Under the pieces are notes generated by a model. The model did no database searches. It had not been told where the DNA came from and saw only the letters and a list, made by a program, of their open reading frames with translations. Below, piece by piece: positions 46,531 to 62,052 of a DNA stretch of 64,000 nucleotides. How positions within the stretch are numbered: position 1 is the stretch's first letter; each line of letters begins with the position of its first letter. The stretch spans positions 434,001-498,000 of the forward strand of contig JAIWNF010000011.1 of assembly GCA_025093555.1 (NCBI GenBank), read 5' to 3'. The stretch is from Circinella umbellata (Eukaryota > Mucoromycota > Mucoromycetes > Mucorales > Lichtheimiaceae). The position numbers and the translations under genes are program-made.

Positions 46531-48463
46531 TTTTGTTTATTTGTTTTTAATAATTCATTTTAAATTACAAATACGTAATGTTTGCATTAAAAAAACTAAT
46601 TGAAATTCCACATAATCACATTTTTTTCCTTCTTTACGCCTCCCTCCCATAATAGCAATAATAATAATAAAAACTTTCCGCATATTTCTTTTATCCGTTG
46701 TTTATATTTATATGGAAATATACACAATGCTTTGTTTTCTAATTCTATAAGATTAATGTGGCTTTTTCTTTCTTTTCCATAAAATAATATGTATATCTTT
46801 TTGGTGATGTTGATAGGGTCGATAAAGATTAAGTAAAAAAAGATTAATGTTCCCTTGGTTTTAATTTAGTATCACATCATACTCGATTGAGGGCGTGAGG
46901 GGGGGGTGCTAAATTTTAATTATATAACATTCATTTACTTTTTACAAATAATATATTATTAATTTCTCTTTTGTCAATATCATTATTTTCTCATGCTTGT
47001 ATAAAATTTAATCCCGTCTTATAATGATGATACGTACATTGATTGATGGAATAGATTGACTACGTATGATAGTTTGACGAATCTAATATTTTTCTTTTAT
47101 CGGGATATATCGCGTACCATAAACATTTTTTTATCGTTATCATCATCTATATTAATTATAATCTTGTGATCCAAAAAAGAAATATAGAGATGGAATGGGT
47201 GGTTACACTTCTTCTTTTTTCATAAGGTTGGAAATTATAAGAAGAAGATGATGATGACTCTTCTCCTGCCCCCCCCCCAAAAAAAAAGCTTTTATTTTTT
47301 TCTTAACAATAATTATTTTTCATATGCAATTAAGTAAATGACAGCAACAGCCACATGGTATATTATAATATGAGTTTCTTTTTGTACTACACAAAATAAT
47401 TTATTTGGTTCTTTGTCACAATATAATTTATAATAAAAAGAAAGCACATTATGGTTATAATGATTACTAACCTTTTTCTTTTATTATGGACTTGGCAGGC
47501 TTTTAAAAAAAGCGGGATATTTATATAATACATATTATACGCGCCGAGTCTTTGTTTTTTCATGGAAAAATAAATGTTTTCTTTATTACCATACGTACGG
47601 TGATCATCCAGTAATTTGTTTTCCACGTTTTTTTTAATGACTTATATTTCTTTGGTTTGATTGTGAACAAAATATATCCGTATCGTACTTTGGAAAAATA
47701 GTACATACGTTGAAACGTTTTTCTTTTCTCCTTTTTATTAAAGATAAAATAAAACATAAGAGTACGATGCTATCTGACTTTAATAAGAATCGACCAATAA
47801 AGGAAGTATCAATTGATCATTGTATCCACATATTTGTACTTTTACAGAAATTTAATTTATTGCTTTTTATATATGTGATATACACCATCGAGTGTTATTA
47901 TTAATGAGCTAATTTGTATAGTCTAAAACTCAATTTAATCTTATATAAGCTATATTTTCTTTTTAAAAAAGTTTTAATCTTCCTGATTACATCATCTATT
48001 TATATTATAACTATCATACAACAGTATTTTTTATCCTAAATTGAGTTATATGTGATAATAATAATAATAATACGTAAAAAATAGAGTTGAAATTGAAGTT
48101 ATCTAAGATCTAATAATATTACTGTATAAAGCTACTTTCTTATTTTTTAATAAATCTTATCTTTTTTTAATAATAATAATATGATAGTAATAATTATAAT
48201 AAGTGATAATAACCGAATTCTAACGCAACTAATAGAGAATAAAAATAATTGTGCGTTGTAAGTCGTTATTTAATATATAGATCATTGAGAGGATAGAGAG
48301 TAAGCTAATGATATTTATAATGAGATAAAAGAAAAAAGAATGTCAATAGAAGAAGAATAAAAAGAACGAACGAAAAAAAGAAGATAGAGACGTATACATT
48401 TAAAAGTATATTTCTTATAATAAGATAGTTATTGAATTTTGAGTATAATTATAAGGTAACGAA
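46531..48463. other. A/T-rich intergenic region with homopolymer tracts
   Basis: About 1.9 kb. G-run near 46899-46906, C-run followed by A-run near 47271-47287, and many TAATAA-type repeats (48057-48071, 48166-48180). Short ORFs on both strands have no family features. Confidence 0.5.
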
Positions 48464-49746
48464 TTAATAAGAACCAGCACTGCTGTTACTAGAAGTTGGT
48501 AATGCAAACTTTTTTTTTTAAAAAAAAAACAGAATAATACATTATAATTAGTATATATAAATTTAAATAAAAGAAATAGAATGAATATATATATCTATCA
48601 TACTCACATAATTTGACGGAATGATACCAATTTGACCATTATTCTTACGAGCCTGCCACCAATTACCTTTTCTATCTACGACTTCTAATATTTCTCCTTT
48701 CTCAAATCCTAATTCATTTGGATCCTCCTGGTTTGCTTTATCTAAGAAAAAAAAAGTTAATTAGATTATTACTTTATTTTGTAGTTTAATAATAATGAAT
48801 TAATATAAACTTACAAGCATGAAGTGCTTCAACTTTTTCATAATATTCAACAGCAGGTGGTAAATATTCATTTTGAATAGGTCGTTTTTGTTGTTCTTGT
48901 GTAGGAGGAGAAGAAGATGTTGAACAAATTGTTGAATTATCTGTTGGAGGGGCAGTTATGACTTGAGTAGGTGTTGGAAATGAAGGCATAACAATTCGTT
49001 TATCGTTAACAATAGTTGCATCATCAAGATGTTTTTCGTTTGTTGACATATAAGCTGATTGTTGTTGATCTGCTGAATGAATTTGTTGATGTGGATGTCC
49101 GTCACTGTTAATTCTACCAAAGGATCCAAAATAACTATTTGGATCACTACCGAATACAATAACCCATAAATACTAATAAAAATCAAAAAGTTAATATGCA
49201 TTTTATGTTATATACATGCTGATTTATATTTAAAATAAAAATAAAAAAAAAATAATTACTTGAACACAGATAAGAATAATGTATCCAGCAGCATAAGCAT
49301 TTGCTGGATCCCTTGGAACTGAAGGTTTAGTATATTGAATTACATAATCTGCTTGAACTGTAAGTAATGGAATACTAGCAGCAATAAATGTAAGAAACTA
49401 AATAATAGTTTATTGATTAGTATAAGTTTTATTTATATATGTTCATTTATATCAAACTTACCGTTAATCTATATTGAGCCATTGTATTAGACATAAATAT
49501 AAGTAGACTCAATATAACAATGAATGCTTGATATACTACAACCCACCATGCACCATAAAGTTTTTGTAATGAAATTGCACCAGCGAATGATATAATCCAT
49601 CCACTCTATAATATATATATATATATATATATATCGTATTAATGACTTAATAATTAATTTATTAGATTATGAGGACTTACAACTCCAAGAAAACTTGTTA
49701 AAAGTATAAATCGATTTTGAGTAAGTCTTTGAATAGCTAATACCAT
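48464..49746 (-). CDS. SHO1: Sho1-type osmosensor: four membrane segments plus SH3 domain
   Basis: Plasma-membrane adaptor of the high-osmolarity/filamentation MAPK branch; in yeast the SH3 domain binds Pbs2. Six exons: 49746-49681, 49605-49462, 49397-49260, 49172-48815, 48741-48608, 48508-48464, giving 294 aa. Four hydrophobic segments lie within about residues 10-125 ([68 protein letters not shown]), in the compact Sho1 arrangement. A hydrophilic linker (Thr/Pro/Gln-rich) follows, then the SH3 domain from about residue 226: [28 protein letters not shown], then [20 protein letters not shown]. The ALYDY-like start and PSNY end are intact. The last 14 residues ([14 protein letters not shown]) replace the usual short VELI-type end. 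It shares a 399-bp divergent promoter region with UFL1. Confidence 0.92.
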
Positions 49747-50145
49747 ACTATATTACTCTTAACTTATAATGATAATATGATAATAACACTGTGAAGGAAA
49801 AGAAGAAGAAAAAAAAAAGCAATTGAATTATCAAAATATAATCAAATAAAAAATAAACTAAATAAAATAAACGAATGAAAATATTATATTAAAACGAATG
49901 TAAAAGGGGTTTTATGTAAAAAAAAAAAAAAGAAAAATGAAAATGAAAAAAAGAGTAAAAAAAATGATACAATTACATTCTCGAAAACTAGGAAAAAAAA
50001 AAGTGTCAAGAAAGGTCTAAAGTCACACAAACACCTTCGTACTTTTTTTTTTTTTCTCCTTACTTATCGTTTCGTCGTCTCATATTACATTATTTTAACT
50101 AGGCAACCCCCTTATATTATATTATATACGCGTTAATTTATATAT
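49747..50145. promoter_or_regulatory. Divergent promoter region, SHO1/UFL1
   Basis: 399 bp between two start codons on opposite strands, with A-rich (49800-50000) and T-rich (50043-50056) tracts likely to exclude nucleosomes. No specific factor site assigned. Confidence 0.55.
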
Positions 50146-53100
50146 ATGGCTATTGAACAAAGTATTCTTGAAAGCCTTTTTACTCAATTTATTGACCAAG
50201 GTTTACAAACAAGTCATCTTGATGGCATTGTTAAAACTCTTGATGGTCAATTCTTACTTTCAACTCAACATGTGCATAGCTTTATATTAAAATGGATGAA
50301 AGAACATGGTAACGTTTTCCCTTTTCTCTCCTTATTTTCTTTTTCTTAAAACGGATATAGTACGGAGAGGAGATACATGTATACACACACGTACATATTA
50401 CATATTATTCTTTCCTATCTCCTGTTTTTTTTTCTCCCTCGTATTTTTAAACAAACCCTTTCCATACCACTCCCCCCCCTTTTTTTTTTCTATAGTAATA
50501 ATAACATGAATTTATTATAGGGAGAATGACAATGCTTGAAATTGCACGCGAGTTAAATGTTGATCAAAAAGACATTCTCGACGCATGGTCTGTGCTAGCG
50601 CCGCAGCAAAACTGGACAATAACCGATGACTTGCTTTTATCAAGGTAGCTAGTAAAAAAAATAGAGAGAGAGAGAGAAAGAGATAAATAATTTAGATTAT
50701 AGTTACTAATTTTATCTTAGTGCATATATTGATACAATTCCAAATGAATTACGATCTCAATTAGATCAAGCAAAAGGTCATATATCTATAATTTCTTTGG
50801 CACAATATTTACGACTTCCATATATCTTTTTATCCAAAGTAAGATAATCGATTATTTTATTTTTATATAAAGATCAAGAAAGGTATTATTATAAATATAC
50901 TAATAACACCACTTTTAATCTATTAATCATAATAATCTTAATAATCATTCGCATCTACATATATTAAATAATTTATAATAGCAATTGGATCAAATTGTTG
51001 TTAAACAAAATTATATTCGATTAAGTCAATTACCAGATATAATAATGACATCCAATTATTTCGAACGCGTTAAAAATTCTATACTTGAATCACTTCAAAA
51101 AGCAACCGAGTAAGGAAAAAAATATTGCATGTATATATGTATCTGTGTCTGTGTGTATGTATATATATGTATGTGCATATATATATATATATATATATTC
51201 GGGGGTTGGGGAGGAGGGAAATGAAACAAAATAATACAGAAAATAAATAAAATAAAAGCAGGATTGTGAGAATGTAGACTAAGAAAAAAACATTTAACAT
51301 AAATAGACCCCTATCCATGTTTAAACTACAACGCAATACCGATAGCTTGGATACACAAGAGACTCTATTTTATGGTAAAAAAAAAAAGAAAATTACATTT
51401 GCTACTGTTTTCTTTATAATTATATTTTATTAATAATAATGATGAGATGTTATCACATAAATAGTTTTATTAGAAAATATCATTCGTAATAATGAATTGA
51501 AAGGTACATTTCGTGGTAGACGAGAAAAGTCTATTTATGTTCCACATTCCTACAGGGACCGTCAAATATCTTTAATTACCTCCTTACTTGAAGCAAGTGG
51601 CTATATTGGTAATATATACAGAATTTATTTATTACGTATATTATTAATATTTTTAATTTAAAAAAAAATCAGAGTAAACTAATAATTAGAGTTATTGAGA
51701 TAACTTTAGAATATGAAACTGTTGAACAACATTATGGTTACAATAACCCGAAAGATTTATTATTGCGCCAAAATAATGATCTTCAATTACTTGATACATG
51801 TGCAATAACACCCTCTTTATTGGAAAAATTACAAGATAAAATTAAGAATGTATCTACTACTGGATATTATATTGATATGTCGGTGAGTAGTAGTAATTAT
51901 AATAACTTTAATTTTTATTTTGTGTTTAATCGGATTGAATTTTATTTTATTTTTTTCAAATAAGGAACATGTACCTTTCGTTTTCACTGCTACAGATACT
52001 GCTTCTCTTTTAGATATTGCTGTAGCTTGTATACCAAAAAAACAACGTCCATCCATACTTGGATCTAGATTCGTTACCACTACAGAATATTTAAAATCTA
52101 TTGTATCGACAGCTCAATCCTATCTCGATCGTCGTGCATTACAAGAAATACAAAATGAGAAAAAGCTACACAGTGGGAAAGGCAAAAAAAAATTATCAGA
52201 TGAAAAATCAACTACAAAACTTACAGATGAAGAGGTAAAAAAAAGTTCCGTGATTATTTTATTTTATTATATAGTTGGATATGTAATTATTGACACGCCC
52301 CCGCACCATCAAAAATTTATTTTTTTTATCTCTTATTTGTTTACTGGTTAAACATCTTATATAGATAAAAGATTATCTTGTCAAAGAACAAAATTTGAAT
52401 AATGATTTTGCAACTTTTGCAGTACCTGTAATTCGAAGATCAATGCAACAAGCATTTACGAAAGCTCTTCAAACAGTTTATATTGCTCCTACTGCTTTAA
52501 ACAATGTATTAGCGGAACCTATTTTACGTGAAAGAGATACTCTTCGTGACCTTCGACGAAAGATTTATTTTACTCGACAAGCTGTATTACTTTTTGATGG
52601 TGAGTGAGATTATGAATGAGTTATTTATTTAATAATAATTGATTAACATTGATAAAAAAAAAACTTGATATCATTTTATAGATGATTCTGCTAGAAAAAG
52701 CTTGGAAAAATATATTGTCCGTCAATTAGGATTACAGTTTTTGTTTCATGTAGCAATATTAAACTATCTTGAAAATGGTGAAAATCCTGGGGAAGATATT
52801 ATAAATACAACATTAGAAGAAGTTATGAAGGAAAAATTGACAAAGTTTTCGGATGATCAGAATGATCAATACGGTATCACTGAATTAATACCAACAGTTT
52901 TAAACGGAAAGGTAAAAAAAAAAAAAAACTGGTTTCTTGCTTTTTTTTATTTTCAGAGATAATGCCGATTAACTAAACCGAGTTTTTTTTTTTCCTGTCA
53001 AAAAGAAAGCAGATGATTTAATATCATTTTTAAAAGATACACCGCCAGATTTCCTCGGACTTGATTCTTTAGATGAAAATACTCAAAAGTATGTTGATTT

Positions 53101-53479
53101 GTTTTATCAAATAATTGACATGATGTTGCTAGGAAACAGCGTACTTAAATGTTTATTTCTTATTAGGGATACATGTAATAGTGTTACCAAGGCACTGACC
53201 AATCAATTAGAAAATACTCCGGTTTCTACAGCAACAGCACCTTTAATTCTTCATTTGACAAGTATTCTTTGTTTCCAAGCATTGTATCATTTACCACTTT
53301 ATGTATCTGGTAAATATGTACCTCATATTATCAAACAAGTATCGGTTAATTTGAATTCTAATGATAATCAAATAATATCAAATGCCCATACTATGATTAT
53401 GTCAAGTAGAAAGGATTCATCCTTATTTGATCCTAATATCCTGCAAAATGTCTATGATCTTGGTTTAAAAATAAAGTAA
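50146..53479 (+). CDS. UFL1: E3 UFM1-protein ligase 1 homologue
   Basis: E3 component of UFMylation, which attaches the ubiquitin-like UFM1 to targets such as ribosomal uL24 at the ER. Twelve exons: 50146-50308, 50521-50644, 50721-50838, 50982-51109, 51307-51374, 51474-51608, 51710-51882, 51965-52234, 52365-52599, 52682-52911, 53006-53088, 53167-53479, giving 679 aa (human about 790). N-terminal winged-helix repeats are recognisable: VKTLDGQFLLSTQHV, GRMTMLEIARELNVDQKDIL, GHISIISLAQYLRLP, then LKGTFRGRREKSIYVPHSYRDRQ corresponding to human [23 protein letters not shown]. The C-terminal domain shows TAPLILHLTSILCFQALYH (human DPALILHLTSVLLFQFSTH) and KYVPHIIK. A short Lys-rich region near residues 370-385 replaces the longer human one. 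Assignment is from remembered family patterns; partner genes (UFM1, UBA5, UFC1) are not in this window. Confidence 0.85.
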
Positions 53480-53666
53480 CCCTTTTTTTTAAAAAAAAAA
53501 AAAAAACGTGTCGGAAAACCAACATGGAGACTCTGTGTAACACAAATACACGCTTTTCTTTCTGGTTTTTTTTTTAATTCTTTTCTTTATATATATATAC
53601 ATATATAAAGTAGCTTTAAGTCCCTTTATTTATTTATTATTTATTTTATTTGTTCATCACGATCCG

Positions 53667-56600
53667 ATGGACCCATATAATCAATATCCTCGAGCACATA
53701 ACCAAGGTTATACTAATGGAAACGACTATAACGACAATTTCTCCGAAATTGAAGGTTTGAAGAAGAAAAAAGAGGGGTGGTGGTAGTGATTTAGTACTAT
53801 AAAGCGTAGTTGTTTGTCCATTATGAGAAATAAAACATGATGCTTATTATTAAATTGGTTTTAATGACAGCTGTATTGCAAGAAATTCATAATGGTTGGG
53901 AATTTATGCTTGACGAAAATGTAAATTGTTTAATTTCAAATACAATGATGTAAATCCGTTTTTATGAATATTTATAATACCTGTCAGACTTATTTTTGAA
54001 CTCGTTGGTTATATTACAACAATAGTTTGATCCTGTAACTTTGGCCCTGGCACTTATGGATGATAGTTCAGTTGGAAAAGAGAAAGATTATAGAACTTTT
54101 CGTAGAATGTTAAATAACTTGGATGCTTCACTTGAATCAATTGTGGATGGTGAATATCAATAATACTGAACAATAATATGGATAAATTATATTTATTGAA
54201 TTGTTGCTCATATCAACTTAATTCATTTTTATAGACTACTATAAGGGGTTCAATAATTCAATTGGCACATTTGGTGGCGTGTTACAACATATTAATGGTA
54301 AATAGTAATGGATGTTTATTTCTTCTTTATTTTGACAACATGAAATTGAAGAAAACCTGACACGTTATGTATGTTGTGAATAGATTCACAAGATCGTGTG
54401 GCACAAATGAAAAGCAGTTTACGAAAATGTAAAGGGGAATTACTTGAAAAGCGTACAGATTTATTAAATATGTGGCATAAAAGTGAACAACATAAAGAAA
54501 TGTTGAATCTTTTAGAAACAATGTGAGTTGTAGTTGCATGATTTTAATTTTTTTGGGGTGCGGGATAAAAAAAGGTTGTTCGGATTAATCAAGTAAATAT
54601 TTTTTCAGTGAAGAAATACGATCAACACCCGAAAAAGTAGAACGAATGATGAATAGCAAACATGTTCTTTCGGCTGCAGAATTGTTGATTCAATCAACAC
54701 ATACAGTGAACAGCGAAGATATGAAACAAATTGGAGCACTTGATGATTTACGCAGAACATTGGAAGGTCAAAAGAATGTAAGTCATTATCTTTTTTTAAT
54801 GTCTAAATGAAAAATGATGGTAAACCAACTAAAAGATACAAATTATCTTTTTTTTTGTCTTTTGGGAATAGACATTATATGACCTCTTAATTGAAGAACT
54901 TCATAACCATTTATATTTAAAAAGTTCATTTTGTGATAATCGATGGTCTGCTTATGTCCCAGAACAACAATCTTGTAAGTGATAATCAAAACCAATAGTA
55001 TACATAATATGAAAGTGTTCAAGTTTTCTAATTCATCATGATAATAGTACCCAAATCAGATCTCAAACCAAGAAGGTAAGAAATAATAGCGTCATAGAGA
55101 TAAATCGAATGTTGGAAATTCATTGATGATTTTTTTTTGGTTGGATAATAGTTTTACAAGTGTAACACAAGGGAATGTGGATTTGGGTAAATATTTGTAT
55201 ATTTTGAATTAAAACATGGTCTTGACAAGGAACTAAAAATGATAATTATATAAATAGATGTTGATGATAGCGAAGAAAATATGTTTGCAGTCGATGAAAA
55301 TGCAATTGTGAGTTATATGAAGTTTCTACGCTTTTTTTTGATAAGCCAAATTAATTTATAAATTGTATTTTCTTGATTAGTTGGTAGAAGATATCGAGAA
55401 AAATCCAGAGACGGACTCTTATTATTATATGGAAATTATTATGGAATCATTAGCAATGTTAGGTGAAATCCCACCCGCGATGGAGGTATAGCGAATACTT
55501 ATTTTTTTTTCTGCTTCATATGACTGTATAAAAACTCACCTTTTGTTTCATTTATTGGGGGTTGGAATGTAATATTAGACAGTCAAAGAAAGATTACCAT
55601 TGGAAATCCATCGACTTGTGGATAAAACAATAAGTGAAGTAGAGGATCGGTATGTTGTTATATTATTTTATAAAAGATGACGACACTTATCATTATGTAA
55701 TCGAAAATGATTGTACTAGTATTGTCTAACTCACATTTTTATTCCAGACGCTCGGCTGCCAATAAAAAAGAGAAAATAGATAGACAGTCTGGAGATGCCT
55801 TGGATATATATTGTCTTGATAGAGCTAATAATGAATCTAAAACTGAAATTCTTAAAGATTTATTATGGACTTTATACTCTAAGTTAGAAGCTATACTTCG
55901 CGGTTTTAGATTCACTGAAACTTGTGCAAGACGGATTAAAAAGGTACGTTGTAGTATTGTAAAATCATGGATAAAAAAAAATCGGTTATTAACATAGCCA
56001 TGTGGTTTAATTGATCCCACTATAGAGATTAATAGCAGCTCGCGAGTTCGATGGTAAAATTCAATAACACATATATTTTCATACTTTATGAGAGAACTTT
56101 GTTATAATAGAAAATCTTGTTTTTTTTATTTGCACATATAGGCACTCAAGATACCTTCCGCATATACCATTTCCATGAGATATGGAGACCTGTACAAGCA
56201 GAGGTGAGTGATTATCCTGATCAGCCTTCAAAGAGTTTATACATCAACGCATACTAATCAATTACATTACATTTATTTATATATTTTAGGTCCGTACTCT
56301 TCTTCAAGACTATTTATCAAGCCAAGACCGTACTTTGCAAAAGAAGACAATAGATATCAATTTTTTCACATTTTCTCGCGATAAGAGCAAACCATTATTC
56401 TCATTTACCGAAAATCCTCAGGATAAAGAACTGGACGACGCCTATTCAGCAGTTCAATCCAATCTGTATACGTCGCTTAGAAAACAAGTACCCGGTTTTG
56501 ATAAAGATTTTGTCAAACAAGATTCAATGCTTCATTCAAGTATTATTGATAAATATGCCAGTGATATGGCTTATAGAGGGCATAAATTGCTCATTAAACC

Positions 56601-59102
56601 GGATGCATACAATGTCAGCGTTCTGCTTCAGCCTACCATGGCATTCCTTGTTCGTTTGCGACAAGTATTCCCAAACTAGTAAGTAGGGCGTGAAGTATAT
56701 ATATAGGCAATTATTATGCATGATATTAATAATTTTTTTTATAAGCGACGATAAAAACGCTGAAGGATTTGGTAGCTTCTTGGATGAGTTTGCTATCAAT
56801 GTATTCTTGCCACAAATTGAAGAAAAGGTGATGCAATTAATCAGTCATGCGACTGTCGGTATGGATGCTTTCCAAGATGATCGTAACTATAAGAATTTAT
56901 CCAAGTATCCAATTGTCAAGGTAAAAAAAAAACTCGTTCTTTGTGTATCCATGTAACACATTGTGTTTTTTCGTAACTACAAGAGAGCAATGTTCGGATT
57001 TTAACACCGATATTTTTTTTTACGACAGAGTGCAGTTGCATTAATTAGTTTAATTCAAAGTTTATGTCGAACCATGCATTCTATGCCTTTCCATACGGAT
57101 GAATACATTCGTATGATTGAGGTTGTTTTACTCAAATACTATGAGAAATGCTATCAACGATTTTATTGTGTGTATATAACGTTTTTTCTTTATTCCATAT
57201 TAATTTTGGATAATTAATTGTAAATATGTATTTTTTTTTTCAATTATAGCCACTGTTGCTCGAAGTGGATCATCCGGTAATGAGGACACTCGAGAAATGG
57301 ATATTAGTACTAGTGGTGATTGGGCCCAAGATGAAAATCTGATTGCTTTGCTGGCTCAAAATCCTTATTTCAATGATGATACGGTAAGCCAATAACAATA
57401 ACAAAGTCAAAATACATTGGATTTTTTTTATTAACACTGACTTTTTTCTATTGATAATAGCGTGCAGACTTTGAGTTTGTAAAAGCCCTCAACCAAACTG
57501 TAAATATCGCTTTTCTTTTATTTTCTATTATAATACTTCAATGTATTTATTTACTTATACTTCTGTTGCCTTTTTTTTTCAGGAAATTACTATGGAATTT
57601 AAACTTAAAGAAGAACGTACCTTTGATAGCGAAGAGCTTATATTTGAATCAAAGCGCCTGGTTGCGCTTGGTAGACTTTATCACAGTTTGGTAATTAGCT
57701 TGGGGTCTGCTATATGTGCTACGAAGAAGAATTCAAAGTCTAACAAACATTCTCTATATTTATTTACAGAAATGGTTTGTTCGTGAAATATGGGAATTGC
57801 GTGTGCCAAATCAACAATTGAAACTTCCTTCCTTACCTTCTGGAACATTTGGTAACACCGACTTTGAAAATGAACCTGGTTTACCAGATGTAAGTCACTC
57901 ATCTATTATTATATAATGACGGTATAGAATATTGGCATTTTAATGCACACAAGTTTATTAACAAAAGGGGATTATTTGGATGATTTTTTTCTAGGGAACA
58001 AGCTCTCGCAGATGGTCTATCGCTGGTAATGGTAATGGTAATGATAAGAATCCTTTATTGGCTCCGGATGATTCTGGACCTATTTTATTACCTCTCAAGA
58101 ACGAAGCTGCTAGGTAACATAGAAAGATAAATAAAAATAGGAGTATAGGACTAGTAGATAATGCGTAGTATTAATGAATTATTGCTTTGGTTTCCTTTTT
58201 TATGTTTCTAGACGCTTTGATACATTGTTAACAACTTATCAGCAGTTGGCAGAAACATGTCTTTTCACTTTAAGATTGGAAAATCGGTGTCATGTTATTT
58301 ATTATCTTGAAATGGCGATGCAAGAAGTATGTAGGAGGATGTGATTTTTTTTTTTTAAAAAAAAGGGGGCTAACGATTCTACTCTTTATTATTTTTTATT
58401 TGTAGGGAAACTATTATCTTGAAGACGAAACTTATGAACCTGATCCATATATTATTACTCTTAATCAAGATTTGGTTGAAGTGGATGATTGTATAACAGC
58501 ATCTTTACCACCCAAAGATGAATTGTGAGTTATCGTGTAACTGTTCTTTAGAAACTAAAAGGTTTCAATACAATACTAACAAGCGTGATGGTCTTCTTTG
58601 AATTTGAATAGGTTTGCTTTCGATGGTTTACCAGCTTTGATTGTTCATATTCTTATCAGTGAAGCAAGTCATATTAAACGAATGAATTCCAATGGTGTTC
58701 AAAAGATGATGCGTAACATTCTTGCTCTACAACAAAATTTGGCTAACTTTGTACCACCTTCACAAAACTCGGTGATGGAACGTGCAAGAGAATATTATCA
58801 ATTATTTAACTTGGGCAGTGAGGTAATTATAAAGTTACCGATTGAAAGATGGGCCGTTGTTTACTTACAGCTCTTTTTTTTTCATATATGTACAGGGTCT
58901 GATACGAAATATTAGTGAAAATGGTCCACGATTTACATTCGACGAGTATCGTATTATTCTTGGATTGATCCATGATATCAAGAAAGGAACTGAAGATGAT
59001 ACTGGAACTGTAGATGCTGTCGACGAAGATGAATCATCTAATGATAGCTATAGTGCATGGTTATTGAAATTAGATGATGTCATGGCAAAGTATGAAATCT
59101 AA
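53667..59102 (+). CDS. SEC8: Exocyst subunit Sec8/EXOC4
   Basis: Exocyst tethering component for Golgi-derived vesicles at growth sites. 27 exons, 1061 aa: 53667-53754, 53871-53920, 54026-54149, 54235-54297, 54384-54522, 54609-54777, 54872-54974, 55048-55075, 55152-55186, 55258-55307, 55381-55485, 55579-55649, 55748-55943, 56026-56053, 56142-56203, 56290-56678, 56746-56920, 57029-57167, 57250-57383, 57461-57499, 57583-57690, 57770-57889, 57995-58113, 58212-58326, 58406-58524, 58612-58822, 58896-59102. The Sec8 N-terminal coiled-coil domain is clear: DYYKGFNNSIGTFGGVLQHI, DSQDRVAQMKSSLRKCKGEL, RTDLLNMWHKSEQHKEML, then IEEIRSTPEKVERMM and LSAAELLIQ. The remaining length fits the helical exocyst rod. 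All exon phases agree and the C-terminus ends in a natural stop. Two exons of 28 nt are present. The gene follows UFL1 by only 187 bp on the same strand. Confidence 0.93.
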
Positions 59103-59356
59103 TAACTACGTAAAAGAAAAAGCTTTGCAAATGGAAAAAAAATACATTTATTTTGAGATACTATATGCAATTGTTTGGTCGTTTGTGTATACATTAAAAA
59201 AAAAGGCTAGTTGTGATAGGTGTATTTGAGAGGGTTACTGGTTGTATATTTGTATACGAATCGAGTGACTGGATTGTGTTTGTGCATGGGTATTTGTAGT
59301 GCGTCTTTAATATATATGTATATGATGTAGTATTTCGATTTTTTATCGTTATATTA

Positions 59357-61141
<1,785 letters not shown>

Positions 61142-62052
61142 AATTGAAAGATTTATTGGTTCTTAGTATTAAAAAAAAAGGTAAGCAAAAAAAGAAGAGA
61201 GATAAATAAAAAAGAGGAAAGATCAAAAAAAGGATTTTGTTTCGGAACTCGGTCTCCTCTCTACATTTGTGTAAGGTCGCCAAGGGTCATGTGTAACTTT
61301 AAATCCTTAAATAGTATACCATTCAGTCTCTTTAAGTTGTTTGAATATCAAAGCATTAAATACTCTTTTATAACGTTAAAGTAGTAATAGCAATAATAAA
61401 TTATTAATTTAAATTGATAACATAAAAAATATCCAATGTGTTCACATAGTTATTTTGTGTGACATTTTATTTGTCGAGAATAAAAAAATCCTACATAATA
61501 ATCTAAAACTTCGGAATTGGAACATGAAAAAAGTTGGAACGAAGTAGATCAATACAGCAGTGGTTTTTCTCCTTTGTCACGTTTATATTTTATTGGTAGT
61601 TAATAAACTTTTGAATTACTGCCAATGTATATTATTTTAAACATACCGATAATACTCGATTTTCGAGTATCATGTCTGAAGTGATTTTGAACTTAGAGAT
61701 TGATGCTGGAAAAGATTCATTATTTATACCTTCCTGAAATTCATGCTAAAAACCATCTAGCTGCTGTTACATTTCAATGGTAGCACTTGTACCTGAAATA
61801 AAAGTTATCAGAATCAGTTTTGATATAGTTGCAAAAAAATATCAAATAAGATAAAACACTCTATTTTCTCTTCAATGTTATTATTAGCAACAAGGCTGGA
61901 CTTTCTCAATTAAGAAACACATAAACACAGAAATATTTGGCATGCTCACTCGCGCCACCCGTTCCGCAATTATTTTTTAGATATATTGGTGCAGTTATGT
62001 TTGTCAAATTGTTCTTGTTGCTCAGCCTTTTCTCAATCTCTTCCTCCATCTA
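61142..62052. other. Intergenic region between divergent genes
   Basis: Upstream DNA of the kinase (minus) and of the small membrane protein (plus). A/T-rich with no supportable gene; a CT-rich segment precedes 62052. Confidence 0.5.

Noticed and set aside
47271..47287. C-runs next to A- or T-runs (also near 30016-30035 and 46482-46490), considered as element ends or telomere-like repeats
   Set aside because: No repeated telomere unit and no flanking structure; they are isolated homopolymers, also common sequencing-error sites.
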